From NCBI GenBank assembly GCA_031763025.1, contig JASSKH010000029.1:310001-374000 (forward strand): DNA of 64,000 bases, in the 5' to 3' direction. Numbering within the stretch: position 1 is the first letter of the stretch; each line of letters opens with the position of its first letter. Positions 25,001 to 37,200 of this stretch are shown piece by piece. Made by a program: the position numbers and the translations under genes. This DNA comes from Macrocystis pyrifera (taxonomy: Eukaryota; Sar; Phaeophyceae; Laminariales; Laminariaceae). The notes under the pieces are model-generated. The model was not told where the DNA came from. It was given only the letters and a program-made list of their open reading frames with translations, and did not search any database.

Positions 25001-28000
25001 TTGTTTGTTTCTTGATCGTCTAGGTTGGGCTTGATCGCACGTTAAGAGCCACATGAAGCAGATGGGGGATGTTGTTGTTGGCGGTAGTCTAAATGCTGCT
25101 GCTGCTCTTCGTCCTGCTGTGTTTGATATTTTGTTGCTGTTGCGGGGATGATTTCAAGCCAGCGCCGGCTTGGCTTCCCGGTCGAGCGCCCGCCTGTAAT
25201 GATCACTCCCGCCGCCGGTTGGTTTGCGAGCATTGATTCCAGGCCTTTCCTTCGGGTGCCACCCAGACCGGCAGCGTGTCCATATACAGCAGTAGAGGTG
25301 ATATATGTACAGCACTTTCTGGGAAAAATGTTTTAGGCTGACAAGAGGTCCTCAACGCAAGGAACTGCACCCGGGAATAATCCTTTTTTCTGGAACATGA
25401 AGTGTTTCATTAGCACCTGCGCGGCGGTTTTGTTTATCAGGGTCAAACCAACTATTTTTTTTGTCTCAAAGGTTCAGTTCCAGGTGACTTACCAATGGAT
25501 ATATTTATGGGACAGTAGTAGAACTACTGATAGCATAGAATTTCCTCGGGGGGAGAATTGAAGAAACAATCGTAGCAACGCATCACACGTCCACACCAAC
25601 CCACGAACAACGACCCGAAAATGCGTGGTCAGGTGCGCTGGGCTGGCACCTTATTTCATTTTCTTCATCAACCACCCGCCAGCTCTGACCGACGGGGTCT
25701 GTCGCCCTCTATCTCCCCTCCCCAACCTCTCCCCCCCCTCTTCCCTCCAATAATATATACCTAGTATATGGTTAGGTTGGCGTCGATTTGTGACGAAGCT
25801 GTAATACCCACCTCTCACTGCTTGAGGTAGACACCACACTTGTACCTCTTTTGTTTTCCTTTAGTTTTAGCCGGGTCACCACGGCTGGCGGCAAAGTTAG
25901 ATCGTTTTCGTGCGGGGAAAGATATTACTCCGCACAAGGGGGATGGTCGTACCACGTAGTGTGTATATGGCGAGGCACCCACGAAACAGTTACACAGTGA
26001 ACCTATTTTGCTGTCGCTGGAAGTGGCCACACCGGAAATAAAACCAATATATTGATCTCGTCACCCATCTGTAAGAAAATCCGCCTCTAACGCGGTTTTT
26101 GGTAGGATGCAGCCCACCCTTCGTGTGACACGCCCAACACCTCACGGCGCTTCGCGCTGTCTGCCTGGTCGGTGAAAAGCCGACGTGCTCCGTCCCGGCG
26201 TTGTAGGGATGCGAGTGTCTATGGCCATACAACTACGGCCATGCATGATAATGAGTACGCCCGCCCCCCCCGCCCCCCCCTCCCTTCCCGCCCGCACAAA
26301 TAATGACATGTATATCACGCGCGCATCTTACATAAAACAGGCCTTGGGGACTATTCGACCGTGTACGACACCTTCCTCCAGCAGTCGTACGCCTTCATGC
26401 TTGAGTGGGTCTTCGGGACGGGGGAGGAGGGCGGCCAGGCTCTCCCGCCCTTCAAGGACTTCGTCAACGTCAACAATCGCGAAATCAGCGTGTGAGAATA
26501 TGTTTGCTATTGCAGCTATCACCGATCTGAATTTTTTGGTTGGGTTGTTAAATTCGCGCATCTGGCGGCTGCCGCTGTCGTGACCGAAACTCGAAGCAGA
26601 AGATATCCTCACATGAACCTAAAGTCATCGATATATAGCCAGTACTCCAAGTAACCTATCCAGGTTTGATTACGGGTATACACGAATTCTAATGGTTTTC
26701 CGCAGTTTATATTTTCGTGTTTGCTGATGTTGTTTGAGGTTACTGTTTAGCGCTGGTGTATATGCTGCTGTTGCTCTTGCTGTAGATGTACGCACCCGCG
26801 GTTTTGGTTGGGCTCAGCTTTCAACAGCAGGTGATGCACAGGGAGACAAAGAGAGTCACATTTTCAGAGAGTCCGGGGAAGGGGCAAACGAGATATTGAG
26901 ACATATAAAAATGGTCATCACGTGAACGTTCGCGATCGTATGTACGAGGTGATCAAACAAGAACCCCTACAAATATTATGTCGTGAAAATGGAGGAAAGC
27001 AGACATAACATGGTGAGAGGGGACTAGGAAGAGTGAGAGAGGGATATACAACGTGTCTTCTGTACATCGAAGAACACGGGGAGTTGGCGTATGGCTGGAG
27101 CACGTACGCCGAGACTGAGCACCCGCACGAGCGCCTTTTGTGCTGCTAGTATCTAAGCAGACATGAGTCAGGTACCTTCCCTTCCGCCCGGACAACATGT
27201 CCCCTATGGGTGTCGATATTGCACTTCCCTAGAGACTAAGGATTTGGCTGTAGAACGAAAGTCTGTCTTCGATCGCTCCCGGCTTCACAAACCACCTTTC
27301 GTGTATACCGTTCAAGCTCCCTCTCCCTCAACGCCCTGGCGTGATCCATTTTCCGACTCCGACGTCCCCCTCCTCAACGTCTTCTCGCCCTTTGATCGGT
27401 ACATCAACCAAATAACGAATTTCAATCGAGCAACTTCGTCAACAGAAAAATCCATCCATGTCCGTATACCTCCCTTTTCTCTCCTCTCTCCTCCCCTTCT
27501 CTCCCCTCCTCCTCTTTCTACTCCTTTTTCTCGGCTTTGACGGATGCTATGGACTCGTTCGTACTGCATGAACGAGCCAGTCTATTGACGCTGAAGATCG
27601 ATACCCTGCCGGACTGGTCGGCTCCCGGCCCTACCCAAGAACAGAAGGACTCGGTTGAGGTCCTCCTCGATTCCATCCGCGCTTCAAAGATGTGGCCCAA
27701 GTACTTGGAGATGCTGGAGGAGAACAACGTACGTGCAAGACTATTTTGATGTACCACGGTAGTGAAACACATATGACACTGAACTGCTATACGTGTTGGT
27801 CATATGTTTAGGGCAAGATGCAGTGACAGAGGCGTGTGCTTCATCGCGAACGAGCAGTGGCGTTTGTGCGGTGCGTACTCGCACCAGCCAGACGCGGTGC
27901 GCGGTGAACATGCTGTATTGTATAGTGTGCCCAGCAGATATTGCACAACAGACCCGGCTGATAACAGCAGTCGTACAGCAGACTCGATGATTCTTCCTGG

Positions 28001-31000
28001 CCTCTGGGTATTCGAAGTTTGCTGCAGAGCTTGACTTGCTGATAGTGTCTCCACAGTAGGTGTGATCCCGCCCATTTACCCACAGCATGCCTTCATGCGA
28101 CGGGTTGGTCTTACTCCTCGACACAGACGACATGCTTTCGTGGTCACAAGCAAATGCCAATAAACAGTGGAACGTAACAGCAGCATATTATGTACCATTC
28201 TGTCCGCTGAAGTCCCCTCGCCATTTAGTACGGGGGGCCGTAGTTAATAGGACCTACCGAAAACTCAGAAACCTATATATTACCCATTTTTACTAATAAT
28301 ATTTGGTCCCATTTACTGTGGTCCCCCGTAATAGTAGCTTTATTTAACCCAGTCATGTTTACACCTACTATTGCTGGGGACCCTGGCTGAGGGAGGTTTC
28401 ACTAAAGTACGGCCTGAACAAGCGCTATGGGAAGGCCCGCCGTGCCGAAGCCCGGCGAAACTGGCAGCCATTTCTCACTAGCACACGTACCGGCACAATC
28501 GCGGGTTTCCGTCGTGCCAAGCAACCTCACTGGCGATATAGCGAGAAGCGGCAATATTCAATGTGCGACATTGGAAGCCCCTCACTGTACTGTACCAGGT
28601 CTAACACAACTATCGAGTACCATACGTATACATGGGCTTCGATGTACGTGCTTAGAATGTACCACTGTAAGCCATCCTAGGTCTCACGGGGGGTTCGATT
28701 CGACGTCGAAGGCCTTATGTGCGGCCGAGAGAGAATGGCTCTCTAATATCGCATTTTTTACGTGGCAGACGAATATGTTCCATATATGGCGTCCCTGGTG
28801 GCTTGGTACCTGGTCCGCGTGCCTGTCAAGATCAATTTCGTGGGTTCAAGTCTCACCGAGTGCATGCTCATAGGGACTTTTTCTTGCATAAAAAAATGAT
28901 ACATAAGCGGAAAGCGCAAAAGCGTGAGTTGGCTACATTCGATGAAAATCGACGAGCAGTGGGAATGTTGAACCCTATGCGCGATAAAAACTAAAGGCAC
29001 GTACCGGGGGGAGAAGGGACGACACCCGTGACCACGGCTTGTCCAGAATATCGTTGAGGGTAAAACTTCCTACGAGTGGGCTGGAAAGTAAAAGTGATGA
29101 AGAAAACAATATATATATACCTGGTATATATACGCTTTGGTTGATCTCGTCGGTCGACTAATCGTTCGATGTCGTACATGCAATCAAGGTATATTGGTCT
29201 GACGAACGATTGATAGCGTTCGTGTGATATGTTTCGTTTTACTGGAACATTCCAACCTGGCAAGATTATTCCTCCATCCGATCTTGAATCTTGGTACTTG
29301 GGGAAAGCAGATCGAAGCCGCCGTTGATTATAGCTGTATGTCCGTTTAACTTCACATACGATGTATGTGAGAGAGATTTCTTCACTCCCCCGTTACCAAA
29401 AAAAAGAACAGAGAAGAAAATATCCAACCTGAGTCTGGTGTGATTTTTCAGCAGTGGTAGCAGTAGTCTGTTGACGGGCTGCAGCAGTGTACGAGTACTC
29501 GTAAATTTGACGATTTACATTCCTACGGCAACACAGGCTTCAATGAAAAATAGAATCCCGACGCCCGACTGTCCATTTTCGGGACCTAGACAAGGAGGGG
29601 GTATACTAAAACGAAGTGAAATACGATCATGGATAAAATCGTTTTCGGAAATTCGTCCAGAAATCCCAGCGTACTGGGTTGTACTTCATTATTGAAACTG
29701 GGAGAATACTACGTTAAATGCATCTCTGGCTATTTTTTTACCGATTTCATCACACCGTGTCGCATGCCTCTCATACTTCGGTGCCGACCGCAGGTGCCCA
29801 TCCTGTCTCCTGAGCGGTCTTTCATGTTCAACACCGGCTTTCAGTCTTCTTCCGCGCTCGCGAAGAACATGGAATATGCCGTCGGCGTCCTCAGCGCCTT
29901 CCCGGACTTCGCAGATGAGCTACGGACGGAGCTCGACGGACAGGCAAGCATTTTCACGATTGGTCCGGCTCGTTGTGTGATTTGGATTATTATTGATGAC
30001 TTTCAATGATTCCAGATGATTTCGGTTCGAGCTAATGATCTGGATGATATATGTCAGGTTTGTTTGCTGTATCAGATGTGTTTGTTTCTTGATTTTGAAG
30101 TTTGCACAACTTTTGTGGCACGCCATGCCATCAATCTTGTACGATACATCAACTCCTGTACGAGTACAACTACATACCTGGTACAGCAGTTACAGCAGTT
30201 GTGCGTAAATATACCTGGTTTGTATATGTGGTACATCCGTTACTTGTATGGCTTGCAAGCCTGCATCAGTCCCCACGCCTCCCAAACACGGTCCCGGCTT
30301 GGAGATCTTAAACCTCTCCTCTCCCTGAACTCCCACAGTGCATATGGGAAACTGCCCGTCCTGGGCCTAAAACAACAAGTCCCACCACCCTTACCACCGC
30401 ACCCATCTCCACGCCTAGAAGCAACACCACGCTAATTATTACAGCATGAACACTGTGCCGACCACAACCACCCCCGCTATACAACGTTGCCGTGCACTAG
30501 GAGCTAACCATTCAGTCGGTTGCCGACGTGGGTAAGTTCCCCCTGCTGGACAGCCTGCACTGGGAGATCCTCCGCATGTTCCCGGCCCCTCCTTTCTTCT
30601 TCAAGGTAAGGGCTCTTCATACAACGGAGTACCTCCCACATACCTGGTACTATATCACAAGGGGTCTTTGCCGGCGGCTCGTGTGATGCCCAAAATATTT
30701 CGACATACAAGCTATTATATCACGAGGGGTCTTTGCCAGCGGCTCGTTTGAGGCCCAAACTATTTAGAAGCAGCGTTGTGGCGCAGGATGGAGGTCAGGC
30801 CGGATGCCCAATGGTGGGAACTCTACCCGCTGGCCACGCAGAATGCGAGGGGTGGGGTTTTTTCGGACTACTGCAGAAGTAGTACCGATACGCATCGTAT
30901 ACGGTCTTCGGCAAAGTACCCACCACACATGCCAGGTAGCAAGAGGGACTGATGTTGCAGCTCATACAGTAGTGTCCCACTGATGTATACACATACAGCA

Positions 31001-33910
31001 CGCAACAACGCGTTTACCCCCCGGTATTGACAGAATGCCCATCGCGGTGAACCTCCGTGAGTGATTTTGCGTGCGTTTTAGGCCTGCGCATGGCGCTGCA
31101 CGAGCTTACGCTTGCTCCTGCTCTCAAATACCTTGTACGTTGTGAACGGTACCAGGCTGAGTGGCCCTACCGGCGTTCCTACTGCTAAATCTTATCTGGT
31201 ACTGGTACGTGACATCCGACATGCAGTTTTAAGTCGGTCGTTGACGCCGAGTAGACAACAACTATAAATCTGACGGAAGTATCTCGAATACAGGTTTGAC
31301 ATATTCGCTAGGTACGGTAATTTTTCGTGACAGGTGGGTCTAGGTTGGCATTTTGTCAGTTTTCCTCGAAGCCCTCGCGATGATTGGCGTCTTGTCTGCC
31401 TCGTAGGCTTGTGTGACGACATAACGTACGCTTGCATCTGCAAGCAGCATGTCTGCAGCAATATTCATAGTCAAAACACGGCATACATACAGCAGTGTAT
31501 ACATCATATATACATGCATACACACATACATGATTGCATACATTCATACATCGCGTAGCTGCACGAATGAATACATCCCAACCTGAACGCGCATGCGTGC
31601 TTTCATGCGTACATACTACTTATTGTCGTGTTCACTGTCTCAAAGAGAAGCCTCAACCATTGTCCCGTTTGCCCAGTCGCTCTTAGTCTATCTTTGAAAT
31701 GCTGACTTCACCGCTGCCTCGTTTTGGCTTTGCGGAACAACCACAGACGGCTAAAAAGGACCTCCTCATCCCCACCAGCTCCGGTCCACAGTATCAGGTG
31801 CGCGCCAGCCATGTTTGTATCCGGCAAAGATGGAATCGGGTACGGGCCGCGTGGGTTGGGTTTGGAGGAAGTAGGGACGTTGATGCGGTGAAAGTGAAAT
31901 GTGGTTAGATGGCAGGATGTGTGAAAGCGTACTACCAAAAGCCGCCGGTTGCGCGTCTGCTGCATTGGCTCGATCACCATGCACACCGAACGCATACCTC
32001 ATCCGGTCTGTTCGTTTGATCGTTCTGTTGGAGATCTCGTTCATTTTGCGTTGGCTTGTTCCAGGGTGTTGGTGATGCTTGTTTAAGCAATGATGCTGGT
32101 CGGTCAATGATAGGCCGGTCGTTCGGCCTGCCCATGCGTTCACATTGATTAAATGGTTTGTTCGGTATGTTCCGTTCTTCGGGCCGGTGGGGTTCCATTT
32201 TTTTACCCCGACGACATTTCAGGTGAGAGAGGGGGACATGCTCTACTGCCACCAGCCTCTGATTCAGATCGACGAGATCAAGTTCGGGACCGACGCCAAG
32301 GTGTTCAACCCCAAGCGCTTCGTCGGAAACCCCGACCTCAAGAAAGATGTGAGCGTCGAACATTTATGGTGTCCGTTTGTTTCTTTGGCGTCGCCAGTGT
32401 CGCTACGGCTGCCGTGATCGTGGTCGTGGTCGTGGTCAATAGAGACGGAAGTCACATATATTGAAATTCCTTCCATCAGCCCACCCACCCACCCAAGTAC
32501 CCAATAACAGACCAAGTAACCCACGCACCCTCCCATATTCCAATGACCGTGTATCTACTCGACAAACCACAAACCCACAAACCACAAACCCACCAACTAA
32601 CATATACTCTGACGCAATAAACGGCCTCCAACCTACCCAGCATTGCACTTGACATGGAACCCGTCGATCCCCCCTACCAAACAATATAAAGCCACGCATC
32701 CATCCGGCTATGCACCCACCCATTTACCCGCCAAAAGTATTCAACCACTCATCAATATTCTCTCCCCCAGGCGTGTTCCGTTCCGGCGTTGTGAGGATCC
32801 GATGATCTGCGGTCTAAATACCACAGCCATGCATGAATTGAAACCTACACACCCCCGCACCCCCATCAGATTAGCCTCTTCTTACCCCCAGCTGCGCATC
32901 CCGCCCTGCCTGTCAACCCTCCGGTACCGCTTCGCCTACTGATGAACTCGTCCAAGGTCTTCGCCTATGCGTTCCCCGACCCTGCTAACGTGCAACGCGT
33001 GGAGGGCATGCCGTGGGGTTGCGTCGCCCACACCATCGGCGTCCTGGACGGCATCATCAAGGTCTTCTACGGCCGGTGAGAACAGGAACACGATGGGACA
33101 GGGGGAGTAGAGGGGTGGATGGACTAAATGCAGTGCATTGAGAGGGGAGTGAGCGCGTAAACCGGACGGTGGGGGGACAAGTGAGACGATTGGAGAGGGT
33201 CGGAGGCAGAGAGAGGGTGAGAGCAGACGATGAATATTGTTTCAGGTTGTGTTGCGGTTCATAACTATTCGGGGGTAGATAAATTTGTTGCGCTTTGCAA
33301 CGATTCGGTGGCAAACTCTTTGATTTCACAGCTGGCAACAACATACCTTGATGGGACAGGAGAGACCGGTATCGATGTGCTGGGAAGTTTGGCGAGGATG
33401 GGTCGGAATATCGGGCCGGCAATAATGGGAGTATAAACGAAAGAGGAAAGGTGTGTTTGTTGCCCAATATATTCGAAATGGAGGAGACTGGAGGGATGCA
33501 CACATCGAGTGTTTGGGCACGGGAGGAGGCTAAAACAGGGATGCCTAAAATCTGTTGGTTTTGTTAGAGAGACTGGGGGCATCGGTATAGGCGGCCGGTA
33601 CCGTTGGCAGTCGTGTAAAGCATATTACCCTCGGGTTGGTGGAGAAGAGTAAAGGGTGTGATACGCTAGCGGAACGGTTGGATTCCTCCAGACTCATCCT
33701 GAAGCTGTTCGTCCCAAACAAACTCGAGGCAGAGGGATACTAAACAGGATGACCCCCCCCCCGCGAGGTCCTCCCAATCTACTCTCTTGGTACCATCTCC
33801 CTGCTCCTTCCCCCCCCCCCAATATCTTCTCTCTAACATATTTCACTCCCCCCTTCTCACACCCACGCTGTCCCAAACTAACTTGAGGCAGAGGGATACT
33901 GAACACGACG

Positions 33911-33955
<45 letters not shown>

Positions 33956-34256
33956 TGAGGCCTCCTCCCAATCTACATTCTTCACGCCATCTTCCCGCTC
34001 CCTTCTCCCCCTACATCCTCTCTCCAAAATATGTCTGTCCCCTCTTTTCACACCCTCGGAACCTCTTATGCCATTGTTCCTTGTCTGTCTGCCCATTTCC
34101 GGCTCAATCGTCGCGTTGCTATCGATTCTTGTGGCCAACAGCTGGGTGCAAGAAGCCACGTGGGAGATGACCGAACCTGCGGTAATCAACCCTGACCTGT
34201 TCCTCGGCACTGTCGGCCCCACGGGTATGGCCTTCGCCACGGTTACGCCTCGCTAA
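21853..34256 (+). CDS. Cytochrome P450, CYP74 clan (hydroperoxide-metabolising type), 5' end missing
   Basis: Ten exons (21853-22082, 24520-24718, 26341-26489/26491, ~27537-27728, 29794-29943, 30516-30605, 31747-31797, 32223-32348, 32957-33075, 34142-34256) give about 470 residues, close to the ~480 of CYP74 enzymes. Apart from the exon 3/4 join, phases agree throughout. The product probably acts on fatty-acid hydroperoxides without O2 or a reductase, as CYP74 allene oxide synthases, lyases and epoxyalcohol synthases do. Evidence: FNTGFQSSSALAK at the I-helix position, EILR (ExxR) in the K-helix, K.DL.IPTS, F.PKRFVG, and a haem Cys in PWGCVAHTIG with an extended loop before it. The loop replaces the plant NKQCAG motif, so the specific reaction cannot be assigned. 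Brown algae have a related CYP5164-type epoxyalcohol synthase. At least one short 5' exon is missing. Confidence 0.78.
22920..23031 (-). mobile_element. Palindromic MITE, copy 4, in first visible P450 intron
   Basis: ATTACGGGGGACCATAGTGAATAGG on the left; the right end TACTTACTATTGACTCCGGTAAG is the most degraded of the family. Confidence 0.7.
24349..24450. repeat. Two long poly-C tracts
   Basis: Runs of about 25 C (24349-24373) and 28 C (24423-24450) lie 70-170 bp upstream of a P450 exon acceptor at 24519, inside the intron. Confidence 0.9.
24520..24718 (+). CDS. P450 exon
   Basis: Acceptor TTTATTCATTAG; in-frame join to the previous exon; ends ACG before GTGAGA (phase 1). It encodes FFGPLMCTEAYVDDS and then a helix with NVKESHSVVRDY, matching the C-helix region where CYP74 proteins have SEPxHxxLK. 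Confidence 0.82.
26341..26489 (+). CDS. P450 exon
   Basis: Acceptor CATAAAACAG. It encodes GLGDYSTVYDTFLQQSYAF, an acidic-glycine loop (GTGEEGG) and PFKDFVNVNNREIS. Two overlapping donors exist: AGC before GTGTGA (phase 0, ends 26489) and GT before GTGAGA (phase 2, ends 26491). Confidence 0.75.
27537..27728 (+). CDS. P450 exon with uncertain acceptor
   Basis: A long pyrimidine tract (27470-27532) is followed by TCGG rather than an AG. Coding similarity begins near DAMDSFVLHERASLLTLKID. The first AGs lie at 27575 and 27579; using the latter with the phase-2 donor at 26491 keeps the frame. The exon continues with TLPDWSAPGP and KMWPKYLEMLEENN before a GTACGT donor. Confidence 0.7.
28226..28332 (+). 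mobile_element. Palindromic MITE, copy 5, in P450 intron
   Basis: TAGTACGGGGGGCCGTAGTTAATAGG on the left, CCCATTTACTGTGGTCCCCCGTAATA on the right, with the ACCTATATATTACCCATTTTTAC core between. Confidence 0.85.
28793..28862 (+). repeat. tRNA-derived (SINE-head-like) sequence
   Basis: TGGCTTGGTACCTGGT resembles a Pol III A box. About 30 nt further on is CTGTCAAG, like a tRNA-Asp anticodon loop. Then comes a well-formed T arm (GTGGG, TTCAAGT, CTCAC) matching the B box. Acceptor and anticodon stems do not pair, so it is not a working tRNA. It lies in a P450 intron. Confidence 0.35.
29794..29943 (+). CDS. P450 exon (I-helix), followed by a GC donor
   Basis: Acceptor GTGCCGACCGCAG; 50 codons; ends CAG before GCAAGC. 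It encodes FMFNTGFQSSSALAKNM, at the place of the CYP74 I-helix motif FNxxGG. Continuing past the donor runs into noncoding sequence, so a GC-AG intron is the simplest model. Confidence 0.82.
30516..30605 (+). CDS. P450 exon (K-helix, ExxR)
   Basis: Acceptor AACCATTCAG; 30 codons; donor AAG/GTAAGG. LLDSLHWEILRMFPAPPFFFK contains the E and R of ExxR at 30564-30575. The following intron holds a 66-bp imperfect duplication (30651 and 30717). Confidence 0.88.
31747..31797 (+). CDS. P450 micro-exon
   Basis: Acceptor AACAACCACAG, 17 codons, donor CAG/GTGCGC. TAKKDLLIPTSSGPQYQ matches the A-K-x-D-x-x-I segment after the CYP74 K-helix. Confidence 0.78.
32223..32348 (+). CDS. P450 exon (beta-sheet and PERF-like region)
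   Basis: Acceptor CGACATTTCAG; 42 codons; donor GAT/GTGAGC. VREGDMLYCHQPLIQID is followed by FNPKRFVGNPDL, the counterpart of the FxPERF segment. Confidence 0.87.
32957..33075 (+). CDS. P450 exon with haem-ligand cysteine
   Basis: Acceptor AACTCGTCCAAG with a TACTGATGA branch-point-like site just upstream; phase 2 donor CCG/GTGAGA. GMPWGCVAHTIG carries the presumed thiolate ligand (TGC at 33020-33022). Confidence 0.85.
33711..34060. repeat. 159-bp tandem duplication with poly-C, in last P450 intron
   Basis: GTCCCAAACAAACTCGAGGC at 33711 and TCCCAAACTAACTTGAGGC at 33871 start two copies. Both contain AGAGGGATACT.AACA, a poly-C run (9 C in the first, 43 C at 33912-33954 in the second), CTCCCAATCTAC and a CTTCTC-rich end. 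Confidence 0.8.
34142..34256 (+). CDS. P450 terminal exon
   Basis: Acceptor GTGGCCAACAG; the first base completes an Arg codon with the previous exon. It encodes WVQEATWEMTEPAV and ends at TAA 34254-34256, placing the stop about 75 residues after the haem cysteine as expected for the CYP74 clan. Confidence 0.83.
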
Positions 34257-37200
34257 TGGTAAAGAAAACGGACGCAGAGACCATGCTCTTTTTACGCGAT
34301 CTAAGTACCCGTCGCTGTACTGTGTGCGGTGATTATCCGGCGTGTTAGAGAGGGCCACGCGCAGTACAGCCATATCCTGCGACAAACAATTCGAGAAAGT
34401 TTTGGATGTGAGGGCGGGGTGGTAAGGGACACCGAGGGAGGATCAAGTGTATAGAGGGCTTTATATTTCTATAAACAGAGTGAGTGAGTGGAAGAGAGGC
34501 TTGTCACATTTTCAATGAAATACCGCACGAGGAAATCGACAGAGGGATATGAGGCAAAGAAGGAAGGCCCCCCTCGGTGCAAAACTAGTCGTCTTGCTTT
34601 TAGTCTTGTTAACGGTCGCGATTACTAATCCCGCGTCCGGGAGGCTACTCCATATTTTGTCACGTATCAAGGCATAGGTCGGTCTTCCTCCCTTATCAAG
34701 AAATCGATGAGTTTCTCGATTGTGGGTGATATGGCGGGGGAAGCATCGCGGCGATACGCAATTGGTCAAGCGGATTTCCCCTTCGAGAAGGGAAAGAGGG
34801 CCAGGATAAAATGGTCGGTGGAGGTAGGTTCATTGGTGGGGGGGCGTGTACTCGATATAAGAGAGATGTGCTTGATCTCATGCACGGCCGTAGTCGTATG
34901 ACCATAGGGGGGGGGGGGGGGGTAAGGACGGTGCACGTGTCGATTTCCCTAGAGAGTAAAGTATACAAGCAATCACAACGGTTAGCGGAGGAAGCTATCA
35001 CGTAACATCACGTCAACGTACATATAATTCCGCAGCGAGAGGAGATATCAAATCAGATACGGCAAAAAAACGTCTGAACGACGTGTACTAGGTTATAGTT
35101 ATATATATATATATATTGTACCGTTGATGTGTTATGAGGAATTTGGGCGCCCAGAGTCTACGTTGTGCTGGACCTAGGGTCCACTGGGTTTTCACTCGTA
35201 AAACGCGTATCACACAGGAGGAAAGACGACCGGTGACTCACCCCGAGAAGGGCGCATCACACGAGGTACTAGTTAAGTTTAGCGACGTAGTTGGTTCGGC
35301 TTCGTTTTGTAGTGAGCTGAGGTATAAGGATACAAGTCGCAATTCAGATTGAAACACATGCAGTTTGGTGTGTTGAGTTGGTTCCTTATGTACCGGAGTA
35401 CCGTCTCAACATATGCACAACTGCAAATCGCAGCATGATCACATTCAATTGGTTACCACAGATCGTGTACGATGCCCGGGAAATAAATACCTGATACTAA
35501 GGTTCAGTACGACGATAGCAATATGTACCCAAACTTGGTATCGGAGGCCTTCCTTCCCTGCTTCGAAAAGATCGTATATACATACACAAAAGCCGTAGCA
35601 CGCGCGCGATCGCACTGCGCACGGCTTGAAAAAATGAGGTTCGGCGAAATATCTCGACCTTAGATTTGATTGCTTCCAAGGTTGATCCAACATAGAGTAA
35701 AAACCATAGATGGGCAGTTCGGATGACAAGGCTTCCAGGATTTGGCGACGGAGGAAAGATGGCAGACGAGTGCATATAGTCGGCTTCAGCGTTATTCGCA
35801 CTAGCCAACTACTGTCGTGGCGACCCGGGGGGCTTAAGGTGGGAGGCCATGAATTCTTCGATACGGAGATTCAGTGACGTTGACGGTATCACGGCTGGGT
35901 TTCAAAAAAATAATAAGATTGTCGGGTCATAAGTTCTTTCTGGTTTTCGGATTTTCAACCCATTTTCGGTTCTATGGAAGCCGTAGATCTTTGGCTTGCG
36001 GAGAGGATTCGAAGTCATTACGGCATCGCGACGCCTTTGAGATGACCATGCGATGTATGCGTTGCCCTGTACGGAACAAGGGAGGTCTTGAGTAAACTCC
36101 GCAACATGACGGAGAATATTCCTTGCAGGTAGTGTGGTTCAGCTGGAACTCTAGGTGAGTGCGGGCTGTGCACGAAACGCTGCCTGCGTAGTGTCGTTTC
36201 TCTTGATTGCAGAAACGCGTGACTCTTTGTCCTCAATACGGACGGGAGGTGTGTGGTTCTGTCGGCATTTCAAGCATGCCGCGTTTATCCCCGGATTGCC
36301 GCACACGGAGGCGTTCGGTTTTTCGCGAATAAGTCGTGACGAACGTGTGGTGGGTTCATCCATTTTTATTGTTTAGGGCACATTGGTGTTGCTGGTTACT
36401 TAGATTTGTGGCATTGTGACCCACGACAAAAACCTAGCCGGGGGATAGCTGTGGCTATTCGATTTGACGTCTGTTTCACCAGCACACACCCGCTTATTGG
36501 GTTTCCCCTCACCGGAGTTCCTACCGTCTCCAAACAGATATACTCGTGGGAGATATATGCTGAAATCGAAATCGAGAGATTCTGAATTGATATTTCCGTT
36601 GCACCGTGACAGTTATTTACGGCGCAATTAGATATTTGATAACTTAGCAGATAACCTCCTGCTGAAAATATATTCATCGCGTCTCGCAGCGAGTAAGAGA
36701 GCTGCGCGTGGTGCTGCGGTGAGTGCATCTGGTTCACCGAGGGTTTGGTTATATTCTGTCGTGGGGGGACTGTTGTTCTGGGGTTTCCCCCGCAGGCATG
36801 TCCGGGTGAGTGGGTGCTCTGCTGTTGATGATTGCAATGATACGGCTTATGTATTCCACTCGATGATATCACTGGTTCCACACGGGCCTAAGCGACAAAC
36901 GGTGCAGCCATCATGTCTCAACTTACATAGGTGAAGGTCATTCTAAATTGTCGTTTTCGGCACAACTCCTTGTGATGATCTTACACGACATAGCGGCAGG
37001 CCCCCCCGTCCAAAGCGATACATCATCCCACCAAATACATACGCCCAAACATTCGTGCTTCGATCTCGTCGTGTGAATGCAACCAGCGCGACTAACGACT
37101 GGGGCGGCAGGACAAGTTGGCAATGTAAGATCCTGAAGTAGCTGCTCGCGATGGGATATAGAGTACGAAGGATCGGGACACGTAAGGGTAAGCTGGCTGT

